From contig CM042157.1 in assembly GCA_023376005.1 (NCBI GenBank), positions 94,072,444 to 94,136,443 on the forward strand: 64,000 bases of DNA. Direction: 5' to 3'. The stretch comes from Doryteuthis pealeii (Eukaryota > Mollusca > Cephalopoda > Myopsida > Loliginidae). The notes under the pieces are model-generated. The model did no database searches. It saw only the letters and a program-made list of their open reading frames with translations, and was not told the DNA's origin. The first letter of the stretch is position 1; the number at the start of each line of letters is the position of its first letter. The position numbers were made by a program, and so were the translations under genes. Positions 45,964 through 57,889 of this stretch are shown here, one piece after another.

Positions 45964-46212
45964 AGTAAAGTCGTCGGGGCGGCCTAATGTCGGTATCAGC
46001 CAATCAGCGAGGGAGTCTATCCCCTTTTCACTAGTGCTAGACCAAGGAGATTGTTTTTGCGTCTGAGGTGGAGCGCCACACCTACATTCAGCTCCTTACT
46101 TTACCACACAGATCCCTGTGCTACTCATACGCTGAGTTGGTGAGGGCCGGTATCGAACTAGGAACCTTGTGGTTTCTAGCTGAACGCTCTACCGACTGAG
46201 CTAACCCGGTGT
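45964..46212 (-). repeat. tRNA-derived SINE, family S3, complete head
   Basis: The minus strand starts CCGGGTTAGCTCAGTCGGTA and has TTCCTAGTTCGATACCGGCC as box B; the body ends in GACTTTACTTACTTA. It is the best copy of the family in the window. Confidence 0.8.
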
Positions 46213-46524
46213 TAACATGAATAAACTGTTTGGAAAAATAGGTCTTAAAAAACATATAGAACTTTCTGAAAAGAACCGTTGTCCTATCAAAGATGTTGGT
46301 TCATAGACATACAAAAATGACCTACATAAACACTTGATATACAAATCCTTAGCAGAAATGCTGATTTCCAACAGTTAACTAAATATGCATTGTTATAGCC
46401 AATTTCTAATAGAAGCAAAATCTAAAAGGATACCCAAATAGCTACACACACATAACAGCCATACCCGACAAAAGAAATGAAATGTTTTCCACATAAAATA
46501 AACCAATGGGTTGGTATCCATTAA

Positions 46525-46751
46525 TTCTGAACATCCTATACCGCCTAATTCCACTCAGAAGTCACATTCATTTTCCTAATCTACCCCAAACTTTGTTTAA
46601 ATGTAATATCGAACATATTTAGAAGTCTTTGATTTACGGGAAATAACAGGTAACTTTAAATGAAAAGGCCATTTTTAGCCATTTATTGATAAATCCTTAT
46701 AGGAATGGGACTCTGGACTTAGAAAATTATCAACAGGATGTTAAGAGTTAA
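46525..46751 (+). mobile_element. TTAA-target MITE, family M2
   Basis: TTAATTCTGAACATCCTATA to GGATGTTAAGAGTTAA, with the family interior (TTTTTAGCCATTTATTGATA). Confidence 0.8.
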
Positions 46752-46754
46752 AAA

Positions 46755-46969
46755 TTTTGTTGAATGTTTGATATTTTATTTTATTTTTTATTTTTTTTGT
46801 GGTATGTCAAAATAGAAAAACCACTTCGAACAGATTTTACAAGTATGTAGCTAATATGTTTAGGATAACTTAATAACTAACTCACCGGCTGGAAAAGCCA
46901 CAACTACCAGCTCTCCTTTTGCTCTGTAGTTGTTAGAGGGTAAAGCAGACTATCTATCTATCTATCTCC

Positions 46970-47006
<37 letters not shown>

Positions 47007-47430
47007 CACAGAAAATAAACATGAGGCTTAAACAAACAAACCTAAACGCCAACCCAAAAATGAAAGAAACTGCTAGAAAGGTTTTAAAAGGAAGTGAAAT
47101 ACGATATCATCCCTGGGGGGCGGAGAAAGATGTATAAATGTAAGCTGAATTTGATTATTTGCCAGTTTGAATAAAGAAAGTGATCTGGAGAAACTCGATG
47201 GGTCTCAGATACCCACGGGTGGAAATGGACCATAATCGCTGTATCCCCGGTATTTAAGGCTTTTTTCTTTACAAATTACTTTGCTCTGTTTATTAAAATT
47301 AAACATTGAGCTCTCTAACGTGATCTGAACTCTGCAGCAACCAACTGTTGGAGGAAAGGCCCAGCTTAGAATCATCCTAGTACCAAGAAACTTGGTACCC
47401 CACCAAAACATATATATATATCTTATTCAC
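46755..47430 (+). other. Intergenic stretch without recognisable gene
   Basis: It holds TCTA/CT/AT microsatellites at 46945-47007 and an unassigned segment (GGGGCGGAGAAAGATGTATA .. CCAAGAAACTTGGTACCCC). The minus-strand ORF at 47205-47411 is not supported. Confidence 0.4.
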
Positions 47431-47553
47431 TTCGCCGAAGAGCTTAACGGCCGGGTTTGTTTACTAAATAAACGTCTACTTGCCTGCTATGGCAGGGGCG
47501 TGTAATAGTTTCCTTGACAAGGTTAATTTCGCAGGGATTGTTCGCTATGTACC

Positions 47554-47622
47554 GGCGGCCGAACGGATATGGTCTCTGACTATGCCTGTGAAGTCCCGGT
47601 TTTGATTCCTGTCGGAGGGGAG
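47554..47622 (+). repeat. tRNA-like (pol III type) head upstream of the hammerhead
   Basis: GGCCGAACGGATATGG resembles a box A of Ser/Leu tRNA type, and GGTTTTGATTCC at 47598-47609 a box B. The spacing suits an internal pol III promoter. It is not a tRNA gene: the acceptor and anticodon stems do not close. It probably forms one transcription unit with the ribozyme 30 bases downstream. Confidence 0.55.
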
Positions 47623-47632
47623 TCGTTAGTAT

Positions 47633-47678
47633 ACATCGCTGAAGAGACTTAATAAAGTCGAAACAGTCTGTACGGTGT
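47633..47678 (+). ncRNA. Type I hammerhead self-cleaving ribozyme (complete core)
   Basis: Core CTGAAGA at 47639-47645 and GAA at 47660-47662. Stem II is GACTT 47646-47650 with AAGTC 47655-47659 and a four-base loop. Stem III is ACA 47663-47665 with TGT 47669-47671. Stem I is ACATCG 47633-47638 with CGGTGT 47673-47678 (one G-U pair). The predicted cleavage is after A47672. All invariant core bases are present. It follows a tRNA-like segment, as in SINE-like hammerhead carriers and retrozymes. Confidence 0.82.
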
Positions 47679-47790
47679 TCTGCATGGCGAGCCATCCTTT
47701 GCGGGATTTACTTGTCAAGTTTATTTTCTATAATTATCGAATTTTATACGATACATGCATTTATAATTGCCTTCAAGCAAAAATATAAAT

Positions 47791-47827
<37 letters not shown>

Positions 47828-48421
47828 GCGTGTGTGTGTAAGTTGAAAATGGAAGCAAATCCGACGGTATGTTGAAAGGAAAAATAAACAAAGAAAAGAA
47901 AATGCCAAATGGATAAAATAGATTTTATTTTACTGACACGTGTTTCGGCCAGGAGTTTATCCTTGCACACATGCATTTTAACCGCTTTGATTTAAAACAC
48001 CAAAGAATTTACTCTGACGAAAGCCTTGTATACTAAAAAGATTTTGTAGTTTTCTATTATTATTTTATTTTGTATTTAAACTAATAATAGATAGAGTGCA
48101 TGTTGTTTATTTTTCCTTCTAACACACACACACATATATACTATACTATACTATACTATACTAATCCTATCAGTAAGCCCTTGTGGTAAGAAAAAAAAAG
48201 GCAAATAATTTGTTAGTAAAAATATACAAAAAATGGAAAAAAAAAAAAAGACCAGGAGTCGCACCAACCAAAAATAATCGATTAACACTCCATCATTTGT
48301 TCAAAAGAAAAAGATATATATGCTGCTAGGTTTGTTTAAAGCTGAAATGTAAAAAGTGCTTGATACCTAAGTAGAGCAAATAGTAATATTAATCCTAATG
48401 AGTCAGATATACCAGATATAG

Positions 48422-48442
48422 TTTCGCTTACTAGCTCATCAG
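48422..48442 (-). other. Hammerhead-like core without a convincing stem I
   Basis: The minus strand reads CTGATGA (48442-48436), GCT-AGTA-AGC, GAAAC. Core and stem II are good, but the flanking bases pair only at a distance (CTAAT with ATTAG), so self-cleavage is doubtful. Confidence 0.4.
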
Positions 48443-48679
48443 GCCAAGAGTCAGATTAGTCGTAATTTGCAATTAAGTCAAAAACTAACCCATCCCTTAC
48501 TTCACAGTCTGCTTGTAACTTTCTCCCTCTCTATATATATCTTGCTTAACTACTGATATGTGTTAGTTTCTCTGTGAGGGTAAACAGAGAGATTGGGGAG
48601 TGTGAGATGGAGATTGAACTTCTCACTTAATTTGTATCTTAATTTTCACCAGCTTTAGAAGCTCAGGGCTGGCTGATAT

Positions 48680-49125
48680 ATAACATTTGCATATTGGTTT
48701 TAACAAAACTGGATTTAATAGATAATTACTCGGTGTTATTGATCTTTAATATTATTGTTTTATTCTCCAATGTATTAATCCTATGAATTATTTTTATATA
48801 GGAACCAATTAGAATATAACTAAAATAAGTGTAATCTTTTTATGTGTTCTTATTTAATTTCGTTAGTCTTTCTAATTTAATATATTTCATTACACTAAAA
48901 TTTAAATAATTACTCGGTGTTATTGATCTTTAATATTATTGTTTTATCCTCCAACGTATTAAAATCAATTCTATGAATGATTTTATAAAGAAACCAATTA
49001 AAATATAACTAAAATAAATGTAATCTTTTTATATGCGTTCTTATTTAATTTCGTTAGTCTAATTTAATATATTTCAATACATTAAAACTTAAATACTTAT
49101 GCCAGGAGGGCGTATATTCTTGGTG
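48680..49125 (+). mobile_element. Helitron 3' end, internally duplicated
   Basis: AATTACTCGGTGTTATTGAT and the following ~200 bases occur twice in direct order (48722 and 48908), ending in a degraded hairpin and CTTGGTGG in place of CTAG. It matches the copy at 38455-38707. Confidence 0.6.
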
Positions 49126-49654
49126 GTATTCACAAAAGTAAATTTTTAAAAAATCGATAGGGACGGATGGCGAGAAAGAGTAATAGGAATCTGTGCTGTC
49201 TGCGCGACCAGATGATGATGATGATGAAGTCTGGAGTTTCTGAATCAGTGTGGCTTGTAATTTCAATTGCTATTTCCCCATTCATTGAGTACAGACTAAT
49301 CATTGTTCATCATATGGATAAATAAGTGTCGTACATACGTATATATATATATATATATACATGTATATATGTATGTATATATATATATATATATATACGT
49401 ATTTCCTCTGGTTCCGGGAACATCCGAAACTTTTTAAAAAACAACCCTAGTATCACTACCAACAGCTTAAAAGGGAAGAGATGATGATAAGTGTGTGTTA
49501 TTTTCAAGGGAGTGTTTTCCGTAAATTTTGTCATAATCTCAAGTTAAGTGATCTGTAAACAAAAGATAAAAGGATTTTAGCTGTTTGATGTCAGTTTTGC
49601 AAATGCTCGACCGCAAATGCGTAGTTTTCATTGCCGCCAGGACGCACCTTGTAA

Positions 49655-49775
49655 AACTAAAGGAGTCCCCGTGGCGTAAATGGCTAAAATCCAGGACTGC
49701 GATTAAGCTATGGAACAGAGGCTTAGTTTTTCAGTTCCGTGGACATTTCATTCATATGAGAAAATTTCAACTGTT
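49655..49775 (+). repeat. tRNA-derived SINE fragment
   Basis: GTCCCCGTGGCGTAAATGGC (box A-like) and TTTTCAGTTCCGTGGACA (worn box B), just before the LINE fragment. Confidence 0.5.
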
Positions 49776-49799
49776 TCTAGAATTATTTTTTCGTGTTGA

Positions 49800-49911
49800 T
49801 TTCATATTTGTTAAACCCTTACTCATAGAATGCAGGTTGTTTGCTCACATCAGAAACCGTTTATTTTAATGCAAAAAATATGAAAGATCTATTTGAAAAT
49901 GTCAACAGTTC
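49800..49911 (+). pseudogene. Second copy of the same LINE tail, cut by a SINE
   Basis: VKPLLIECRLFAHIRNRLF and the bases after it match the LINE tail at 50145-50370. The match stops at 49911, where an inverted tRNA-derived SINE begins. Confidence 0.6.
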
Positions 49912-50030
49912 CTTACTTTACCGCACAGATCCCTGTGCTACTCATACGCTAAGTTGGCAAGGGCTGGTATCGAACTAGGAACCTTGTGGTTTCTAGCCGA
50001 ACGCTTTACCGACTGAGCTAATTCGGCCCT
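49912..50030 (-). repeat. tRNA-derived SINE head, family S3, inside a LINE tail
   Basis: Inverted head with CGAACTAGGAACCTTGTGGT and GACTGAGCTAATTCGGCCC; it cuts the LINE copy at 49800. Confidence 0.7.
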
Positions 50031-50144
50031 ACATGTGTCAGTATTAAAACATTTGGATTTCTGTTTTTATTTGACGCAGAAAAGAAGGCCAATGGTGAGT
50101 AAAAATACATTTAAGTAAATTGATATTTGGATTTACTACCAGCA

Positions 50145-50370
50145 CATTTATCCTGAACTATATTTTGAAAGGCCACATAGAACAACAACCACAGTGTGAA
50201 ACGTGTCAAACACCTTTGACTGTTAAACACTTGCTCATAGAATGCAGGGTTTTTGCTCAAATTAGAAACCGTTTATTTTAATGCAAACAATATGAAAGAT
50301 CTATTTGAAAATGTCAACATAGAAGACGTTCTGTCCTTTTTGAAGCAAATAAAATTATACCATAGAATAT
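50145..50370 (+). pseudogene. LINE RNase H / C-terminal remnant
   Basis: It reads TFILNYILKGHIEQQPQCET then CQTPLTVKHLLIECRVFAQI, followed by a one-base frame change and NANNMKDLFENVNIEDVL, FLKQIKLYHRI, stop. The C-x2-C..H-LLIEC motif is typical of jockey/I-type LINE termini. The frameshift shows it is inactive. Confidence 0.7.
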
Positions 50371-50945
50371 AGACATGAACCTAATCAATACAATACAACA
50401 TAATCCCAATGATGCTAACACATTGATAAAACCAATTACTACAAAAGTGTAAATATAGATATACAACATATATTACTTCCTAAGCGCTCGGCACGACATA
50501 GCCCCAGACGGGTTGATATGCCGTTAAAATCAATCAATCAAATTTAAAGATATCGCAGCTGTAAGTGTGCGCACTGCTTCAGAAAAAGGGAAATAATTCA
50601 GGGTAAGAAATTCACAGAAAAAGTCCATTTTTATGGTTTATTTAATGTAAATGGAAGTTTAAACAAGCTTTTTCCACACATTTAAATGTATTAACAAGAG
50701 TCTGATATGTCTATGTTCTTATATCATGTGTTAATTTCATTAATCAATGGTTTAAATAGATTTTTTAAAATTATTTTTAAAAAACTGAATACCCAACAAG
50801 AGTGAATAAAGTAAAAACGTCTTCGGCATAATATAACCCAAAAAGGGTTGATATGTCACAAAATCCAAACAACCCACCAGCCCCACTTAGTCTTAATACT
50901 TTCGTGAATTTCTATTAGTCAACTGTGTAGTTTCTCTGAATGTTT

Positions 50946-51262
50946 AAGATGAGGCTTGATGATTAGTATTATCTGCGTTATTCGGACTATTGTCCCCATC
51001 TTCATTGTTATTTGTACAACGTTTCGGCCGATATGCCCTCCGGCCTTCTTCAGGTATTTCTTGTCGGACTCGGGAACCTTCTCGGACTCAAAAAGAAGGT
51101 TCCCGAGTCCGAAAAGAAGGTTCCCGAGTCCGAAAAGAAGGTTCCCGAGTCCGACAAGAAATACATGAAGAAGGCCGGAGGGCATATCGGCCGAAACTTT
51201 GTACAAATAACAATAAAGATGAGGACAATAGTCCGAATAACGCAGATAATACTAATCAACTG
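50946..51262 (+). repeat. Fold-back element with hammerhead-like cores and central triplicated segment
   Basis: Arms of about 110 bases run inward from both sides (GGACTATTGTCC.CATCTTC, then TTTCGGCCGATATGCCCTCC and CTTCTTCAGG, mirrored on the right). The minus strand at 51053-51022 reads CTGAAGA, one A, GGCCG-hairpin-CGGCC, GAAA. The centre holds three direct copies of GAAGGTTCCCGAGTCCGAAAA. Confidence 0.75.
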
Positions 51263-51384
51263 TGTAGGTTTTTAAAACTATTAATTCAATTATTGTCAGT
51301 ATTTTTAATCTTCTATAAAAGAAAGTTTCTGTATGTTTGTTTGTACAACGACCGAGCACACACCCTTTTATAAAGGAAAATTGG

Positions 51385-51690
51385 TGAGACTGTGGGGATT
51401 GAAATAAAACGAAAATAGAATTAGAATTTTAAAAAACCCAAAGAAACAACAAACTCCCATCTTCACCGGAAGAACCCTCCATGTCCGACAAAAAGGACTG
51501 CCCTCCGACCCCCAAAAGAATATCTCGACCATTCGAACTTAGGCCGTAGTTGGGTCTAGTCGCACCTACTAGCCAGGGAGATATTCCCTTGCTACAGGCG
51601 ACTATGACGTGGTCAATAAAGCCTAAGTCATAAAATTACCTCCTGCCTTTGTCTCTTTCCTTTTTCGTTCCTTAAATTCCATTTCAGCTT
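51385..51690 (+). mobile_element. LTR fragment (R-U5 type)
   Basis: CTTCACCGGAAGAACCCTCC, AATATTCCCTTG, AATAAAGCCTAAGTCATAAA and TTTGTCTCTTTCCTTTTTCG occur in the same order at 61250-61520. AATAAAG followed by a pyrimidine-rich end fits an LTR polyadenylation region. No coding part was found. Confidence 0.6.
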
Positions 51691-51774
51691 ACCAACCCAC
51701 AAGAAGGAAGAACCAACTTTATTGAGGATAGAATAAAAGTACGAGCGCACTAAACCACTCCCCCATAAAACCAG

Positions 51775-52530
51775 CAAAGATCAAAGTTCAATAAAATCCA
51801 CACATTTTTCATAAATTAAATAGAAAATATAATAAAGGTAAAAATCAATTGATTGAAAAAAGGATAAAACAATAAAAAGAAAAAAAATACAAATAAGAAT
51901 AATAGTAAGAATAAACAACATAAAAACAAGATTTAAAAAAAAAAAAATTTACAGAAAGAAGTTTTATTAATCTATATATGAATATAGATAATTCGATTTT
52001 GAAACCCTTAACAATGCCAGCTTGCTCTGCAAAGATCAAAGTTCAATAAAAATCCACACTTTATTTTTGTCCGAGAGCGGGTAAAAAAAAAAAACCTGGT
52101 TATTCCTTATTTTCATAAGAAAAGCTAAATAAAGATATCATAAAGGTATGAATAAATGATATTTAAAAAAAAAATTTAAATGATTAAAAAAAATCAAATA
52201 TATTTATAAAGGATAAAACATAATAAAAGGCAAATAAAAGAAAAAATTAATTTAAAAACTGATTTTAAAATAAAACAAATGAATAAAGAAAGATTTATGG
52301 AGATTAATTAATGAAATTAATTAATAAACATAATAAAAAAAAACAATAAAATAAAAAATACAAACAAGAATAATAGAAATAAACAAATTAAAAAAGAAGA
52401 ATTTATAAAGAATAAAAAATAACAAAACAAATGCATAGAAAAAGAATTTTTATTAATCTATATGTGAATATGGATAAAAGATTTATTTTTAACTTTTAAA
52501 ATTTCGGGCAATGCCAGGTAACTCTGCTAG
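51775..52530 (+). mobile_element. Non-autonomous Helitron, family III, internally repeated
   Basis: It ends GCAATGCCAGGTAACTCTG followed by CTAG. CAAAGATCAAAGTTCAATAA occurs twice (51775 and 52030), so the 5' part is duplicated. The interior is A-rich with no coding signal. Confidence 0.6.
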
Positions 52531-52609
52531 TTTTATATAAAATGTTAATTACTTACAATATCAATCATAATTTAAACATTATCTTATAAAATAATAATTA
52601 TAATAATAA

Positions 52610-54060
52610 TAATGAAATTTATTGTGTACAGTTGTACAGGTGGCTCGGGTGCACCACATCAAAGTCTCATGTCTAGTATATGGAATAATGTATTAGTGTC
52701 AAAAACATGAATAACGTACAGTAATAATATACATGTATGTGTACAGTGCTCAAGTGCACCACAACTCATCAAAGTCTCATGTCTAGTACATAGAATAATG
52801 TACTAGTGTCAGGAACAGGAATAGCATACAGTAATAATATACATGTATGTGTATAGTGCTCAGATGCACCACAACTCATCAAAGTCTCATGTCTAGTACA
52901 CAGAATAATGTATTGGTGTCAGGAACATGAATAGCATACAGTAATAATATACATGTATGTGTACAGTGCTCAGGTGCACCACAACTCATCAAAGTCTCAT
53001 GTCTAGTACATAGAATAATGTATTAGTGTCAGGAACATGAATAACGTACAGTAATAATATACACGTATGTGTACAGTGCTCAGGTGCACCACAACTCATC
53101 AAAGTCTCATGTCTAGTACATAGAATAATGTATTAGTGTCAGGAACATGAACAGTTTACAGTAATAATATACATGTATGTGTACAGTGCTCAGGTGCACC
53201 ACAACTCATCAAAGTCTCATGTCTAGTACATAGAATAATGTATTAGTGTCAGGAACATAAATAGTGTACAGTAATAATATACATGTATGTGTACAGTGCT
53301 CAGGTGCACCACAACTCATCAAAGTCTCATGTCTAGTACATAGAATAATGTATTAGTGTCAGGAACATGAATAACGTACAATAATAATATACATGTATAT
53401 GTACAGTGCTCAGGTGCACCACAACTCATCAAAGTCTCATGTCTAGTACATAGAATAATGTATTAGTGTCAGGAACATGAATAACGTACAGTAATAATAT
53501 ACACGTATGTGTACAGTGCTCAGGTGCACCACAACTCATCAAAGTCTCATGTCTAGTACATAGAATAATGTATTAGTGTCAGGAACATGAATAACGTACA
53601 GTAATAATATACATGTATGTGTACAGTGCTCAGGTGCACCACAACTCATCAAATCTCATGTCTAGTATATTGAATAATGTATTAGTGTCAGGAACATGAA
53701 TAGCGTACAGTAATGATATACATGTATGTGTACAGTGCTCAGGTGCACCACAACTCATCAAAGTCTCATGTCAAGTACACAGAATAATGTATTAGTGTCA
53801 GGAACATGAACAGTTTACAGTAATAATATACATGTAAGTGTACAGTGCTCAGGTGCACCACAACTCATCAAAGTCTCATGTTAAGTACACAGAATAATTT
53901 ATTAGTGTCAGGAACATGAACAGTTTACAGTAATAATATACATGTAAGTGTACAGTGCTCAGGTGCACCACAACTCATCAAAGTCTCATGTTAAGTACAT
54001 AGAATAATGTACTAGAGTCAGGAACATGAATAGCATACAGTAATAATATACATGTATGTG
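52610..54060 (+). repeat. Tandem array, 110 bp unit, about 13 copies
   Basis: GTACAGTGCTCAGGTGCACC recurs at 52741, 52851, 52961, 53071, 53181, 53291, 53401, 53511, 53621, 53730, 53840 and 53950: period 110 with a single one-base loss. Units are highly alike. The left flank (AATGAAATTTATTGTGTACA) and right flank (GTGGAGGGGGCATTAGATAT to about 54160) match the flanks of a single-unit copy at 40325-40600. Confidence 0.93.
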
Positions 54061-54727
54061 TATGCGCGCGTGCATATGTGTGTGGAGGGGGCATTAGATA
54101 TAGTGTTGGTGGATCACAGGAGGCATGGAGGCTTTGAAAGATGTAATGTTTCGGCAGCCTACATCTTGCACAAGACAACTCACTATCTTAATAGAAAAAG
54201 TTATGTAATGAGAAAGGAATGAAGATAAGACAAGTATATTGTGTTTAAAGGGGTTTAATACACGGTGCGAAGGGTTTGCTAAAACTTAAAGCTTTTAGCG
54301 GTCTTTGAGTCACATACATATATATATACAGTAACAAGTAATGCACTTATCTTTGTTGAGTTCTTTTAGGGTGAAGAATTCTGTTGTAAGCTCTTACGTT
54401 GTCGGTTCTGTTCTCACAGGTCGGACGTGGTTCGTCCCTGAATACCTTTACTGTTCTGATAGTAGGGACTTCTGCCTTCATCCACTACTGTTATTGTTCA
54501 TTGGGGATGTCCGGCTTTGTCCATTGATTTTACTGTTCTCCCAGGAGAGACATGTTATCTCTCCGACTACTGTTGCTGTTCTCCTCTGAACGTCTACCCT
54601 GTCCGAGTAGCTATACCGTTCTGAGTATTGCTGACCCCTGATAGTCCCATTTCCGGTACCGAGTCAGGGGAAGGTAACCCATATTTTTCAAAATCTATCT
54701 ATCTATTTATCTATCTCTTGGTCTCCA

Positions 54728-54832
<105 letters not shown>

Positions 54833-55010
54833 ATATACCAAACTTGTTGGTAAATCCTCGCAGTGAGAAAAACCCCAGCAAATAGTTTGATTGAAAAAAT
54901 ATACTACCAAACATTACCCGGGGAGAAAAAAATTTTGGACAAAAAGAAAAGACCAAGATAATCGTACCAACCAAAAATAATCTATTGGTATTTGGCCAAA
55001 AGAAAAAACA

Positions 55011-55069
<59 letters not shown>

Positions 55070-55154
55070 TACAAAACCGTCAGGAAACTAAAGCTAATAA
55101 GTAAAAAGTGCTCAATACCTAAGTAGAGCAAATAATAAGAGTCAGATCTTAGCC

Positions 55155-55174
55155 CTGAAGAGCATTAAGCGAAA
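55155..55174 (+). other. Hammerhead-like core, weak stem II
   Basis: CTGAAGA (55155-55161), a two-pair stem GC-ATTAA-GC, GAAA (55171-55174). GAGTCAGAT upstream pairs with ATCTGACTC downstream over nine bases, but not next to the core. It is probably a relic of the family at 48.4 kb. Confidence 0.35.
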
Positions 55175-55208
55175 TTTTTAGTAGGTTTATCTGACTCATT
55201 AGATTTAT

Positions 55209-55255
<47 letters not shown>

Positions 55256-55256
<1 letters not shown>

Positions 55257-55815
55257 TAGCAAAAGTACCGGTCCTGACCGGACTTTTTTTTTAAATTGGG
55301 AACACCAGAGAGGGAGGGTGAAAGAGAAAACGGGAGTAAGAGAGAGAATATGAATTATCAAATTTTTTAAAAAAAGAGAGAAAAATAATTAATCAAATTT
55401 TAAAAATCGATTATAATTAGTATAGTACAATGTTTGTTTATTTTAGGAAATATTTTTCTTTTTGTTTACATTTAAAATATAATTTTTTAATGTATTCCTA
55501 AACTTGAGTGTTTTGAAATATATTTTTTTCAAAAATTTTTTGTATATATGACAAAAACTTAAATTCAATTGCTTGTTGCGTTAAAGTGATAAAATAGATT
55601 AGTTTAGTTTATTTTCTTTTTACCCCTAAAAAAGTAACAATTTAAAGGAGCTATGTATTAAACTTCCTTATTTATTTAGGACTGTCGGCTGGGACTGTAT
55701 AATAACCAAATTTGGCATGTTTCTTAGAAGAATATTAATGTGTATGCAAGATTTCGAATTTGAGTGACCTCCCGTTTTTGGAGTTATACATTGACACGTA
55801 CATACCAAACTTCCC
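55256..55815 (-). mobile_element. Non-autonomous Helitron, family IV
   Basis: CTAGCAAAAGTACCGGTCCT then GACCGGAC marks the inverted 3' end; the other end is AAGTTTGGTATGTACGTG-like near 55800. Confidence 0.6.
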
Positions 55816-55834
55816 TTTATATTATATATATAAA

Positions 55835-56755
55835 AGGAAGTTTGGTATGTATGTGTCGATGTATAACTCCAAAAGTACCCGGTCTATGACCGGACTAAAA
55901 AAATTTAAAGGACACCAGAGAGAGAATAAGAGGAAAATAATTTATAGAATTAAAAACGTTACCGAGAATTTGTAAATTACAATATTTATTTTTGGAATTA
56001 TTTTTTTTTTTACATTTAAAATATTATTTTTGAAATGTAATCCTTAACTTTTGCATTTTTTGAACTTAAATCTATTTTTATAAAAATTGTTTTGTACATA
56101 TGACAAAAACTCAAATTCATTTCTTAATTGCTTTTTGCGTTCAAGTGATAACATTTTTGCTAAAATTATATTCTGAAATTATATGCTTAGAATAAGAGCC
56201 CCATCCAACGCTTACTGTATAAAAAAAGACGATTTTTTTATTTCTAAAATAATTTAGAAATAAAAAATCGTCTTTCTTGGTAGGGGTTGGGTGGGACTGT
56301 TTGAACAGCAAGTTTACAACCTGTGGCATGGGTAGGGCGGAAGTGTCTTTTAACGGGAGTGTTGTTTATTTCAGAATTCTTTTTTTTCTTCTTTATTTTT
56401 TTAACGAGGCCTACAGATAGCGTCCGTCTCTGTCGACTGACGCTACTTCAAAGGTGCCGACGGTGGCTAGGGGGTGGGGTGGGGGGTCTGAAGATTATGT
56501 TAACGGTGGTTTTTGATTTTTCTGTCTTGAGAGTTAAAAACTCGACTCGTGTCGAGGGTAGTAGAGTGGGGGTGTCTGTATATGATATTTTTAATTTTTT
56601 TCTCAATTATTGAATTATATCGATTAATTATCAAAAATGAAAAGAACAAATTTTGTCTGTTTCTTAGTTATAAGCATATTGAGTGGTATGCAAGATTTCA
56701 AATATGAATGACCTCTCGTTTGTGAGTTATAAGTCGACACGTACATACCAAATTT

Positions 56756-56756
<1 letters not shown>
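55835..56756 (-). mobile_element. Second family IV Helitron copy and an inverted 5' fragment
   Basis: 55835-55868 repeats the family IV 5' end in inverted order against 55780-55815, forming a near-perfect palindrome. AAAGTACCCGGTCTATGACC follows as a 3' end without CTAG. A 5' end-like sequence recurs at 56700-56756. A hairpin with AAAAAGACGATTTTTTTATT lies at 56222-56277. Confidence 0.5.
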
Positions 56757-56810
<54 letters not shown>

Positions 56811-56820
56811 AGAAGATATA

Positions 56821-57360
56821 CGAGGGTGAGTCAAAAAGTAATACCATTTGTTTAGGACAGTTATAATTACCAACACAGGAACATGTATCATACATCAAAA
56901 TGAAGCTGATCCTCTGTGGATCACATCCTTACTTCTCCACATCGTCACTGTTTCTCTCAATAGCAATGTTCCACCTTCGAGAGCATGTATTTCTGCCCCG
57001 TAAAATTCTGGTGACTGTTCTTTGAGCCACTTCTTCAGTCCATCGTCACTGGAATAATGTTTGCCTCTCAAACCCTTTTTCGTGGGTCCGAAGAGATGAT
57101 AGTCTGAAGGCGCTAAATCTGGTGAATATGGAGGATGGGGTAAAGTTGTCCACCCGAATGATGCGATTTTGTCCCTTGTCCTTATGCTTGTGTGTGGTCG
57201 ATCATTGTCCTGCATGAAGAGGACATTGTCAATAGGAAAGTTGGGTCTTACTCGTCGGATTCTTGATATGAGTCTCGTTAGGGTCTCAATGTAGGTCTTG
57301 GTTTTATAAAAAATCTTCAGATAAAATAAAGAAAATGGCATTACTTTTTTTACTCACCCC

Positions 57361-57361
<1 letters not shown>
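56821..57361 (-). mobile_element. Mariner-family element, internally deleted, C-terminal transposase only
   Basis: A minus-strand ORF (57341-56895) holds the mariner signature: FMQDNDRPHTS, then LPHPPYSPDLAPSDYHLFGP, KKGLRGKHY and LKEQSPEFYGAEIHAL. The D before RPHTS and the D in SPDLAPSDYHLF fit the mariner catalytic pattern (DD34D type); the first catalytic D is lost with the N-terminal half. Inverted ends GGGTGAGTCAAAAAGTAAT (56825) and, inverted, ATTACTTTTTTTACTCACCC (57340-57359) flank it. The element cannot encode a working transposase. Confidence 0.85.
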
Positions 57362-57439
<78 letters not shown>

Positions 57440-57636
57440 AGTTACTGACAGTTTCTTACGTATGTGATTCTCAAACTAAGCTCTTGGTTTGAAAATCGCA
57501 TAGGCGAGAAACTGTCTGTAACCGAGCGCCGTTGACTTCATGTCCACGCTACCCTAACGTAGATATAAATGCTCTATCAACGATATTGAGCACTATTTGC
57601 TTATAAATATAGCACTCTATTTTATCGATACTAGTA

Positions 57637-57705
<69 letters not shown>

Positions 57706-57889
57706 ATATAAAATTAGGTTCATAAAATTAGGTTCGACTTCAATTAAGCACATATTCTCCCAAATATTGTCGGCTGAAAATAGCCATATCACAAACATCG
57801 TCTGTTTGTTTACTTCTCGTAAGTTCGTGTAGAGGTCACTTAAGAGGAATATAAATACCTACTCCTTAACAAAACGAAGAAATCTGCTA

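Noticed and set aside
52610..54060. CRISPR-like regular repeat array
   Set aside because: The units are contiguous with no unique spacers, and the genome is eukaryotic.
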